Assembly: GCA_017384225.1 (NCBI GenBank)
Contig: JAFNUD010000014.1
Coordinates: forward strand, 1-41,487
Source: Paludibacteraceae bacterium
GTDB taxonomy: Bacteria; Bacteroidota; Bacteroidia; Bacteroidales; Paludibacteraceae
Length of the DNA: 41,487 bases
Direction of reading: 5' to 3'
Below, in pieces: positions 16,952 to 24,453 of this stretch. The notes under the pieces are model-generated. The model searched no databases. It had not been told where the DNA came from and saw only the letters and a program-made list of their open reading frames with translations. How positions within the stretch are numbered: position 1 is the first letter of the stretch; each line of letters opens with the position of its first letter. The position numbers and the translations under genes were made by a program.

Positions 16952-16971
16952 AATACCTACAAATAGGTATT
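16952..16971. promoter_or_regulatory. Candidate operator over the FeoB-operon promoter
   Basis: A perfect inverted repeat AATACCTA-caaa-TAGGTATT whose right arm overlaps the -33 TTG (16970-16972). A dimeric repressor bound here would block RNA polymerase. A metal-responsive regulator is a reasonable guess given the downstream genes; the actual factor is unknown. Confidence 0.55.
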
Positions 16972-17000
16972 GCACACTTAAAAAAATAGCAGTAATTTTG
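16970..17000 (+). promoter_or_regulatory. Promoter of the FeoB-like / TonB receptor / HMA operon
   Basis: TTG (16970-16972), 20 bases, TAATTTTG (16993-17000), 50 bases before the ATG of the FeoB-like gene. Confidence 0.75.
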
Positions 17001-17050
17001 CAGCGATTTTTGGAAGCACATATTAAAAGTGCTACATTATCAGACATATA

Positions 17051-18769
17051 ATGCGTACAAAAGAGTACATAGAACAGAGCGTGTTGATTCAAGAAGTGGA
17101 TGCACGCTACCTGGAACAAGAAATGGTGCGGACTGCCGAATTGATAGACCGACACCAGCCTTTTGTGGTGCTACTTACTCATTATGAGGAGCTACTCAAT
17201 ACCGAACATACACTTGATTACCATTTACTTAGCCGATTAATCGGTGTGCGTATCGGACGCTTAGAAGACAAGCAGTCTACCATCGCAGGCGTGAGCGACT
17301 TCCGCCACATCCACGTCACCTACGGAAAGGATATTGAGGAAGCCATCTCCCAACTCATTGATGTAATTGTCACCCTACCCGACGTGCGCGAGAAATACTC
17401 CAAACGCTATATGGCCATCCGCCTGCTGGAACGTCCTGATGAGATGTTAGCACTATTGCCCCACTCAGACGAACTCATTCGTGTGGCAGCCGAGCAGCGA
17501 GCACGTTTGCTCTACGAATACGGTAAAACTGCCAGAGAAGTGATAGCGTTGGCACGTCGAGGGTTCGTGCACGGAGCACTGGAAGAGACACTCAAGCATG
17601 CGCGACACGACACGGGTCATTCTATCGCCGATAAAATAGATAAGGTATTGACTAACAAGTGGGTAGGACTGCCTGTACTAATATTGGTGCTATGGGGCGT
17701 GTTTGAATGTACATTCACATTGGGTGCGTATCCACAGGAGTGGATAGGCATGGGTGTGGAAGCATTGGCTAACTGGGTGAGAGGATTGTTGCCAGAAGTG
17801 TGGTGGAGCAGTCTGCTCGTAGATGGTATATTGATGGGCGTAGGTGCCGTATTGGCATTCTTGCCGAACATCATCATTATGTTCTTCTTCCTAAGTCTAA
17901 TGGAGGACTCAGGTTATATGGCGCGCGCTGCCTATACGATGGACAAAATCATGCACCATATCGGTTTGCACGGTAGTTCGTTCATACCTATGCTGATGGG
18001 CTTTGGTTGCAATGTACCTGCTATCATGGCAGCACGTGATATTAGCAATAAGAAAGATCGTGCACTGACAATGCTAATGGTGCCATTCATGAGTTGTTCG
18101 GCGCGCCTACCAGTGTATATGCTATTCGTGGGGGCATTCTTTGCCGAGCAGAAAGCAATCGTGATGTTGTCGCTATACGTATTGGGGGTGTTGCTGAGTA
18201 TTGCTTTTGCTTGGGTGATGCAGCATACAAAGGCCTTTCGCCAACCCAAACATGACTATGTGAGCGAGCTGCCTCCTTATCGCCGTCCCACCCTGCGCAA
18301 CACAGGTTTGCACATTTGGGAGCGCGTGGCAGACTACTTGCAGAAGATTCCCGCAGTAATCATCTGGGCTAGCGTAATCATCTGGGCATTGACGTATTTC
18401 CCTACGGGCAATATGGCAGATATGGAGCATAGCTATTTGGCTGCTATCGGCCATTGGATGGAGCCCGTGATGCGACCATTGGGATTCGACTGGAAAATGT
18501 CGGTTTGCTTGCTAACGGGATTGCCTGCAAAAGAGGCGATTGTATCTTCGATGGGTATCCTTTATCCATCTGATACAGTTCTTTCTGCCTTTACGCCTGT
18601 GACAGCCTACGCGTTCATGACGTTCGTGCTACTATATTTCCCATGCGTGGCAACGATCACCACATTGAGCAAAGAACTTGGAGCAAAATGGGCATGGTTT
18701 AGCTTGGTACAATCTATGGTACTAGCATGGGTAGTGAGTTGGATAATACAACTGATAGGAAGTATTTAG
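17051..18769 (+). CDS. FeoB-like metal permease lacking the GTP-binding half of the G domain
   Basis: A 572-residue membrane permease. Residues 200-572 match the FeoB membrane domain: NKWVGLPVLILVLWGVFECTFTLGA, the gate motifs GFGCNVPAIMA (317-327) and MSCSARLP (347-354), EDSGYMARAAY, and TGLPAKEAIVSS. FeoB normally starts with a full G domain (GNPNxGKT, then DLPG, then NxxD). Here residues 1-110 match only its distal half (VDARYLEQEMVRTAELIDRHQPFVVLLTHYEE, then a VTYGKDIEEAISQL segment). G1 to G3 are absent and the NxxD position reads LTHYE. An intact promoter 50 bases upstream leaves no room for a lost G domain, so this is not a simple frameshift. It probably transports Fe2+ or another divalent metal without GTP control. 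TonB receptor and HMA genes follow. Confidence 0.88.
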   Translation: MRTKEYIEQSVLIQEVDARYLEQEMVRTAELIDRHQPFVVLLTHYEELLNTEHTLDYHLLSRLIGVRIGRLEDKQSTIAGVSDFRHIHVTYGKDIEEAISQLIDVIVTLPDVREKYSKRYMAIRLLERPDEMLALLPHSDELIRVAAEQRARLLYEYGKTAREVIALARRGFVHGALEETLKHARHDTGHSIADKIDKVLTNKWVGLPVLILVLWGVFECTFTLGAYPQEWIGMGVEALANWVRGLLPEVWWSSLLVDGILMGVGAVLAFLPNIIIMFFFLSLMEDSGYMARAAYTMDKIMHHIGLHGSSFIPMLMGFGCNVPAIMAARDISNKKDRALTMLMVPFMSCSARLPVYMLFVGAFFAEQKAIVMLSLYVLGVLLSIAFAWVMQHTKAFRQPKHDYVSELPPYRRPTLRNTGLHIWERVADYLQKIPAVIIWASVIIWALTYFPTGNMADMEHSYLAAIGHWMEPVMRPLGFDWKMSVCLLTGLPAKEAIVSSMGILYPSDTVLSAFTPVTAYAFMTFVLLYFPCVATITTLSKELGAKWAWFSLVQSMVLAWVVSWIIQLIGSI

Positions 18770-18816
18770 AAATCGGGACACGTGAGGCGGGACCAATGAA
18801 ATGGTAAAAAGAAATT

Positions 18817-21168
18817 ATGAAGAAGATTATATTGTTTTTGATTACTGCCCTGCTATCTTGCGGGATGGCAAGTGCAAAGGTGGTGGGTACTGTGTTGGAT
18901 GACAAAGGGTATCCGCTGGTGGGTGCTAACGTATATTGGGTAGGTACAACCATAGGTGTAGCCACCGACCTTGACGGACGATTTGATTTGCAAGAAGTGA
19001 AGACCACTAATCTGCTGGTTAGCAGTTTCATGGGCTATCATAACGACACTACCGAAGTAAATTCGCATGGTCCGCTGACTATCGTCTTAGTGAACGACTT
19101 AGTGCTAGAAGAAGTGAATATCGTAGAGCGCAAAATGGCCGTTCTGCGTTCACGTGTATCGCCTCTGCAAACAGAAACTATCACAGGCGAAGCGCTCTGC
19201 ATGGCTGCTTGCTGCAACTTGAGCGAGAGTTTTGAAACTAGCGCCAGTGTGGATGTGGCATATTCGGATGCTGCAACGGGTGCGAAACAGATACGTTTGC
19301 TCGGACTCAGCGGAACTTACGTGCAGATGCTGACGGAGAATACGCCTAATATCCGCGGTTTGGCGCAGGCTTTTGGTATGGAGTATATACCTGGACCATG
19401 GATGGAAGCTATTCAGGTGAGCAAGGGTACTTCTTCCGTATTGAACGGCTACGAGGCTATCGCAGGACAGATTAATGTGGAGTATCTCAAACCTCAAACG
19501 CAAGACCCCATCTCGCTGAATGCGATGATTAGTACCGAGACACATGCTGAGGTGAATGCTACAGGCGGATGGGATTTGAACGACAAGGTGTCCACAGGTA
19601 TCCTCTTCCACGCACAAAACATGTCGCTAGAGTTGGACCATAACCACGATGGATTCCTTGATATGCCCAAGAACACGAACGTGAATCTGCTCAATCGTTG
19701 GTATGTGAAGACGGGCGACTATACAGGTCAGTTCCTCGTGCGTGGTCTGTACGACCACCGTGTGGGCGGTTTTACCAAAGAGGCTACCGATGCCATATCG
19801 CCATATGCAATTGACCTAAGCACTTATCGTGTAGATGGATTTATAAAGAACGGCTATGTATTTAATAATGAATTAGGTACATCAATCGGAATTATCGCTT
19901 CTGCATCCTATCAGAATCAACAAAACAGCTATGGATCACGCCATTGGAATGCAGCACAAACGAATGCCTACTTGAATGCTATCTTCCAAACATCGTTTGA
20001 CGATTATGCATCTGACCCATGGGAAGAACATGAACATAAATTGTCAGCGGGACTGAGCGTGAACTATGATAAGTATGACGAGTCCCTCTCGCCTCTCGCC
20101 TTATCGCCTAATAGCCATATCGCCTCTCGTTGGGAAGTGACACCAGGCGTGTTTGCTGAATATACCTATACCTACAAAGATAAGGTGACACTCTTGGCAG
20201 GTATTCGTGAGGATTATTCTTCGACCTATGGATTCTTCACAACCCCTCGTATGAATCTGCGCTTTGCGCCTTTCGAGTGGTGGACAGTGCGCGGGAGTGT
20301 AGGATTGGGCTATCGTTCACCTAACGCCATTGCGGACAATGCAGCATATATGCCAAGTAATCGCATATATGATTTCGATGCGGCCAATCTCGCACAAGAA
20401 CGATCAATGAATACGGGCATAAGTACGGTTTTCTATATCCCTGTGGGCAAACGAGAGTTGCAGTTATCGGGCGAATACTACTACACTAAGTTCTTGGATG
20501 GTGTGATAACGGATATGGATCGCAGTTTGCACGGAATCACCCTATATAACATGCACGATGTAGAGGGTGCACAGTATTTCTCACATAACTGGCAATTAGA
20601 AGCCAACATGGAGATTCTGCGCGGGTGGTCTATGACCGCAGCGTTCCGCTATACGGATGTGAAGCAAACTTCATTCAATAGTGAAGTGGGCGAGTATCAG
20701 TTGCGCGATAAACCGCTGCAAAACAAATTTAAAGGCATAGTAACGATGAGTTACCAGACACCACTGAAGACATGGCAATTTGATCTCACTGCCCAATTCA
20801 ACGGCGAAGGTCGTATGCCAGACGGCTTTAAGATTCCCGAAACAAATGGTCAGTTGAGCAAACAGTATTTCACTGATCAATCTGGACAAATACACCATAA
20901 GTGGTATCCACAATTACTCGGACAAGTGACGAAATTCTTCCGCACATGGTCAATCTATTTGGGTGCGGAGAATATGACGAACTTCACACAAGATAATCCG
21001 ATTGTGGGCGAGAGAGTATTTGGCGAGAAGACGATGAGGCACAAGGCAAAGGGTGCTGGTTTTGTAGATCCATCATCGGCTAACTACGATGCATCAATGA
21101 TTTGGGCGCCAATACATGGATGGAAACTCTATCTGGGCTTCCGTTGGGCATTAGATAGAGAGGAGTAA
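18817..21168 (+). CDS. TonB-dependent outer-membrane receptor, putative metal or metallophore receptor
   Basis: A 783-residue outer-membrane beta-barrel. A signal peptide (MKKIILFLITALLSCGMASA) is followed by a carboxypeptidase-regulatory-like domain (KVVGTVLDDKGYPLVGANVYWVG, about 21-100). The plug (about 110-225) contains an unusual Cys cluster, CMAACCNLSESFE, then GAKQIRLLGLSGTYVQMLTENTPN and GPWMEAIQVSKGTSSVLNGYEAIAGQINVE. The barrel ends in YLGFRWALD. There is no SusD partner, so it is not a glycan-uptake pair. It lies 47 bases after the FeoB-like gene, with an HMA protein downstream, so metal or metallophore uptake is the best inference. The plug cysteines could contact metal. Confidence 0.88.
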   Translation: MKKIILFLITALLSCGMASAKVVGTVLDDKGYPLVGANVYWVGTTIGVATDLDGRFDLQEVKTTNLLVSSFMGYHNDTTEVNSHGPLTIVLVNDLVLEEVNIVERKMAVLRSRVSPLQTETITGEALCMAACCNLSESFETSASVDVAYSDAATGAKQIRLLGLSGTYVQMLTENTPNIRGLAQAFGMEYIPGPWMEAIQVSKGTSSVLNGYEAIAGQINVEYLKPQTQDPISLNAMISTETHAEVNATGGWDLNDKVSTGILFHAQNMSLELDHNHDGFLDMPKNTNVNLLNRWYVKTGDYTGQFLVRGLYDHRVGGFTKEATDAISPYAIDLSTYRVDGFIKNGYVFNNELGTSIGIIASASYQNQQNSYGSRHWNAAQTNAYLNAIFQTSFDDYASDPWEEHEHKLSAGLSVNYDKYDESLSPLALSPNSHIASRWEVTPGVFAEYTYTYKDKVTLLAGIREDYSSTYGFFTTPRMNLRFAPFEWWTVRGSVGLGYRSPNAIADNAAYMPSNRIYDFDAANLAQERSMNTGISTVFYIPVGKRELQLSGEYYYTKFLDGVITDMDRSLHGITLYNMHDVEGAQYFSHNWQLEANMEILRGWSMTAAFRYTDVKQTSFNSEVGEYQLRDKPLQNKFKGIVTMSYQTPLKTWQFDLTAQFNGEGRMPDGFKIPETNGQLSKQYFTDQSGQIHHKWYPQLLGQVTKFFRTWSIYLGAENMTNFTQDNPIVGERVFGEKTMRHKAKGAGFVDPSSANYDASMIWAPIHGWKLYLGFRWALDREE

Positions 21169-21254
21169 AATCGTGAGGTATATTGACACACAGAAATGTT
21201 GTTGATTTTGTCTTTTTATAACAAAAACCAAGTAAATTATAATATTGTATTTAT

Positions 21255-21632
21255 ATGAAACGAATCATCATTTTCCTAATGGCGGTTATGCCAATGGCAT
21301 TTTGCTTAAGTACAGCAGAAGCAAAACCAAACAAACAACAAGTAGTATTATACGTCAACTTGCACTGCCAAGACTGCTGCGACAAAATTCTAAAGAACAT
21401 TCCTTTTGACAAGGAACTCAAAAACGGCGTGAAAGATTTGGTATTTGACTTAGAAGCACAAACAGTGACTGTTACCTACGATGCCAACAAAACTGATGTT
21501 CCTACGTTGCTAAAGGCGTTTTCTAAGATTGGCAAACCTGCTAGTACCAGCAAACCTTGCCACGAACACGGTCATGAGCACGATCATGGTCATGTGCATA
21601 GCGATGCTTGCCAGCACAACCTTCAACATTAA
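21255..21632 (+). CDS. Secreted heavy-metal-associated (HMA) domain protein with His-rich tail
   Basis: A 125-residue periplasmic or secreted metal-binding protein. A signal peptide (MKRIIIFLMAVMPMAFCLSTAEA) is followed by one HMA domain (about 28-95). Its metal loop is LHCQDCCDKI, a CxxCC variant of the usual MxCxxC. The last 23 residues hold nine His and two Cys (alternating HEHGHEHDHGHVH). HMA domains and His-rich tails bind soft or borderline metals (Cu, Zn, Ni, also Fe). Third in the operon, it may hand metal from the TonB receptor to the FeoB-like permease or buffer it. The 86 bases before it contain no clear promoter. Confidence 0.85.
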   Translation: MKRIIIFLMAVMPMAFCLSTAEAKPNKQQVVLYVNLHCQDCCDKILKNIPFDKELKNGVKDLVFDLEAQTVTVTYDANKTDVPTLLKAFSKIGKPASTSKPCHEHGHEHDHGHVHSDACQHNLQH

Positions 21633-21716
21633 CCACCGCCCCGTTTATTTTCTGCGTTTGACATTCAAATTGCTGACCTCTTACAGGTTATTAACGGGTT
21701 AGTACTACTATTTTTA

Positions 21717-21953
21717 AACCAAAAGAATGGAAAATTCTGCATTGCATAATTTTCCATTCTTTTGTATTCCTTTAGTACGCCTTTGATATAATTTTGTTGT
21801 GAGTATAAAAAACTCACCTCACCGCGAACATTCAAGCGATAACCTGCTTCGGGTAGGATAATACTATTCCATTTTTTTACTTGCTCTGGATAGGTTGAAA
21901 TTTACCAGATTTCTAAATGCCAAAACAAGCGCTGATAAACGCTTTTGTAATAT
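21717..21953 (-). ncRNA. Candidate non-coding RNA, about 200-235 nt
   Basis: A TAATTTTG element (minus strand) starts a leftward transcript that meets the bidirectional terminator at 21721-21763. Only tiny ORFs occur. Visible helices include CAAAA..GCG with CGC..TTTTG near the 5' end, GAAAT with ATTTC, CTGG with CCAG, and GTGAGT with ACTCAC (near 21800-21818). I could not match it to 6S, tmRNA, SRP, RNase P or a riboswitch. The alternative is an untranslated spacer with a chance promoter. Confidence 0.35.
21721..21763. terminator. Bidirectional terminator at the end of the metal operon
   Basis: AAAAGAATGGAAAATT, 11-base loop, AATTTTCCATTCTTTT: a perfect 16-bp stem with A and T tracts. It follows the HMA gene by about 90 bases and could also end the leftward transcript from 21959-21991. 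Confidence 0.88.
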
Positions 21954-21958
21954 GTCCG

Positions 21959-21991
21959 CAAAATTACAACACTTTTTTTTGAATTGTGCAA
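21959..21991 (-). promoter_or_regulatory. Promoter for the candidate leftward RNA
   Basis: TAATTTTG (21959-21966) with TTG (21989-21991), spacing 22 bases, in the same A-rich context as other promoters here. No coding gene follows. Confidence 0.45.
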
Positions 21992-22049
21992 CTCAAAAGT
22001 TAGGATTATTAATTGATATTATATTGGGGAGTTCTTTGGTTTATCCTCG

Positions 22050-22937
22050 TTAGACAATCAATTGGTATTGTGCGGAGAGCAGCAGAGGATAATTAGAAGT
22101 GATATGCCCTGAAGGATAGTCAAAGAGCACAGGGAAAGAGTAGTCATCTACTATATTACGAATCGTTTCTAATAGTGTACAACCCAAGGATGGGTCATCC
22201 TGACAGTCTATAAATTGACCTACCACCAAGCCACCAATAGCATCAAACACACCACTTAAACGCAGGTTGTGCAACATACGATCAATATGATAGTGGTTCT
22301 CGCAAATATCTTCGATAAAGAGAATAGGTGGTTCTGCGCATTGCTCAATAATCCGATTCAAACTAAAAGGTGTGCCCTGAAGACCATAAAGCACGCTCAA
22401 ATTACCACCGATAAGTCTACCAACAACTTTGCCACTACGGTTAAGCGATGAATTGGTGGGTAACAACGTAGTTATACTAGAAGCGGCTATATCATGATGA
22501 AACAATAATAAAAAATCGCGCTCGGCTCGCAGAGCTATATCATCAGCGGGAAGAAGCGAGATATCCTTACACATATTTGCATGTAAAGATGGTATATTAT
22601 GCAAACTCAACAGATTGTGCAATGCCGTCACATCTGAGAATCCTACTACTAAAGGAAATTGCTCTTTGGGTCGCTTGGGCAAGACAATGCGATCAACAAT
22701 GCGCTGCAAACCGTATCCTCCTCGACTACACAAAATAATATCTATAGTAGGATCAGCAAAGGCAACGTTGATATCTGCAATACGTTCCTCATCTGTGGCA
22801 GCAAAACGTCCCAAATGACCATATGCATACTTACCTACAGATACATAGAAGCCCCATTCTTCAAGGCGGATTTTAGCTTGATCAATCCATTGCGAATCAA
22901 TCGCACCAGCAGGAGAAATTATTCGAATATGTTTCAT
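22050..22937 (-). CDS. LD-carboxypeptidase, peptidase family S66
   Basis: Cleaves the terminal D-Ala from murein tetrapeptides (L,D-carboxypeptidase A type) in peptidoglycan recycling, normally in the cytoplasm. It has 295 residues. The nucleophile motif is GFSDVTALHN (Ser of GFSD). Other landmarks are SRGGYGLQRIVD (GGYG), IGGNLSVLYGLQGT, the catalytic Glu region LFIEDICE, and the His in PSGHITSNYPLLLS. The start at 22937 (MKHIRIISPAG) is clear. The frame stays open 20 codons upstream, but the promoter lies inside that stretch. The -7 element ends 6 bases before the ATG, so the message should be leaderless. Confidence 0.94.
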   Translation of the reverse strand: MKHIRIISPAGAIDSQWIDQAKIRLEEWGFYVSVGKYAYGHLGRFAATDEERIADINVAFADPTIDIILCSRGGYGLQRIVDRIVLPKRPKEQFPLVVGFSDVTALHNLLSLHNIPSLHANMCKDISLLPADDIALRAERDFLLLFHHDIAASSITTLLPTNSSLNRSGKVVGRLIGGNLSVLYGLQGTPFSLNRIIEQCAEPPILFIEDICENHYHIDRMLHNLRLSGVFDAIGGLVVGQFIDCQDDPSLGCTLLETIRNIVDDYSFPVLFDYPSGHITSNYPLLLSAQYQLIV

Positions 22938-22943
22938 CGTGTG

Positions 22944-22973
22944 CAAAATTACATTTTTTTTTTCATATATCAA
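22944..22973 (-). promoter_or_regulatory. Promoter of the LD-carboxypeptidase gene (leaderless)
   Basis: TAATTTTG (22944-22951) with TTG (22971-22973), 19 bases apart. Only 6 bases separate the -7 element from the ATG. Confidence 0.75.
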
Positions 22974-22983
22974 AAAAAAGTTG

Positions 22984-22991
22984 TATCTTTG
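22984..22991 (+). promoter_or_regulatory. -7 element of the TPR/PD40 gene (leaderless)
   Basis: TATCTTTG followed 9 bases later by the ATG. The -33 position reads TTT rather than TTG. Both divergent promoters fit in 63 bases. Confidence 0.65.
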
Positions 22992-23000
22992 CAGCAATTT

Positions 23001-24386
23001 ATGCGAAAATTCTGTCTATTCATATTATTTTTGCTTTTTTCTGTGCCTTTTTTTTCACAGAGCGAGTTTAAGGCTAACGAATTATTTCAGTCGGGCGACT
23101 ATGTTGCTGCTCAAAAGGAATATGGCAGGTTGCTACGTCGTTATCCTTCATCTGCCCTTTATAATTATCGCTATGCTCGATGTGCACAAGAATTAGGAGA
23201 TTTCCAAACGGCTATCTTATATTTTAACAAATCAGGTAATCGTTATGATTTGAAACATTTTAATTTAGGAGAGATATATTTACATTTGGGATATACCGAA
23301 CTGGCAATTGCTTCCTACGAATCTTATTTGGCAACGCTGAATCCTGATTCAGAGCGAATGACATATGTTCTCGCACAAGTAGAACAAGCAGAAAAATTGC
23401 AACGTTACCTACGCCGCGTCGAGAAAGTAGAGATTATTGATTCTGTAGAGACTACAATAGATAGCATCTTATCCTATTGTCCTTTGTCAGAAGAAGCGGG
23501 TACTATGGCATATGATTCGGTAGGTAGTATTGTTTATATCAATCAGCGCAAGGATCGTAAGTTGTGGAGTGTATCTCAAGATTCTGTAGTAAAGATTGTT
23601 TCCAGCCATAGTCTGATGGGGCAGTGGTCATTACCAGATACGTTACCCGCGAATATAAACATGTCTTTACGACAAGCATATCCTTATATATTGAGCGATG
23701 GAGTGACGCTTTATTTTGCAGCGTGCGACACTAATGGTTTAGGCGGATACGATATATACGTGACGCGCTACAACACCTATACGGAATCCTACACCACGCC
23801 CGAAAATGTGGGTATGCCTTTCAATTCCACCGCCAACGATTATCTGATGTTGATAGATGAGCATCGTAATATTGGCTATTTTGCTACGGATCGTTTTTCT
23901 CCACATGGCAAAGTGCGTGTCTATTCGTTTGTTCCGATTTTGCAAAAGACCTATTGGAGAGATTTGTCTCAAGACTCGTTAGTCGCATATGCACAGTTGC
24001 GATATGTCTTACCCGTGCAACAAACTACAGTTGTGGAGATGGCAGGATACGAACCTGCGTCCAAACTTGACACCATACAAGCAGAACAACCAGAAGAGGA
24101 TATCTTCTTTATTCTCAATGACTCTGTTGTGTACACAGACTTGTCCCACTTCCGTCATGCCGAAGCACGAAAAAAATACCATGAATGGGAAAATTTACAA
24201 AAGCAATCGGATTATGATGCGCAATTGCTCTCTATTCTCCGACATTCCTATAGTATGGCATCCGAGGAAGAACGTGAGCAGTTGGCATCATCAATAATCC
24301 TGTTAGAAAACAAACAGAGTCAATCATTCGAACGCTGTCAAAACTTGCTTCAAGAAATCCGACAAATAGAAATGAGCGCCCAATAG
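23001..24386 (+). CDS. Exported TPR and PD40 (WD40-like propeller) protein
   Basis: A 461-residue periplasmic protein. The signal peptide (MRKFCLFILFLLFSVPFFSQ) is followed by TPR repeats (about 22-130: ANELFQSGDYVAAQKEYGRLLRRYP, then ALYNYRYARCAQELGDFQTAILYF). PD40 motifs follow at about 225-320: AYPYILSDGVTLYFAACDTNGLGGYDIYV and DRFSPHGKVRVYSF. This TPR-PD40 order is shared with PorE/Omp-type proteins of the type IX secretion system, but the C-terminal OmpA domain of PorE is absent; the end is a helical coiled-coil-like region instead. Envelope scaffold or peptidoglycan-associated function is inferred only. The ATG at 23001 was preferred to upstream in-frame ATGs because the promoter lies between them. 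Confidence 0.82.
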   Translation: MRKFCLFILFLLFSVPFFSQSEFKANELFQSGDYVAAQKEYGRLLRRYPSSALYNYRYARCAQELGDFQTAILYFNKSGNRYDLKHFNLGEIYLHLGYTELAIASYESYLATLNPDSERMTYVLAQVEQAEKLQRYLRRVEKVEIIDSVETTIDSILSYCPLSEEAGTMAYDSVGSIVYINQRKDRKLWSVSQDSVVKIVSSHSLMGQWSLPDTLPANINMSLRQAYPYILSDGVTLYFAACDTNGLGGYDIYVTRYNTYTESYTTPENVGMPFNSTANDYLMLIDEHRNIGYFATDRFSPHGKVRVYSFVPILQKTYWRDLSQDSLVAYAQLRYVLPVQQTTVVEMAGYEPASKLDTIQAEQPEEDIFFILNDSVVYTDLSHFRHAEARKKYHEWENLQKQSDYDAQLLSILRHSYSMASEEEREQLASSIILLENKQSQSFERCQNLLQEIRQIEMSAQ

Positions 24387-24398
24387 GACGCTCATTTC
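24369..24398 (+). terminator. Terminator overlapping the stop codon of the TPR/PD40 gene
   Basis: GAAATGAGCG (24369-24378) pairs perfectly with CGCTCATTTC (24389-24398). The gene's TAG stop lies in the loop, and only a short T-rich stretch (ATTTATCT) follows. Confidence 0.65.
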
Positions 24399-24453
24399 AT
24401 TTATCTAGCCAATAGCAATCTCCCTTCACTTTAAGAAGGGGTTGAGGGTAAGC

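Noticed and set aside
17051-18769. FeoB-like gene as an assembly-truncated normal feoB
   Set aside because: Rejected as the main view because only 280 bases separate it from the divergent kinase gene and they hold two complete promoters, leaving no lost coding sequence upstream.
22659-23000. Upstream extension of the TPR/PD40 gene by 114 codons
   Set aside because: It would overlap the LD-carboxypeptidase gene and both divergent promoters. The ATG at 23001 gives a proper signal peptide.
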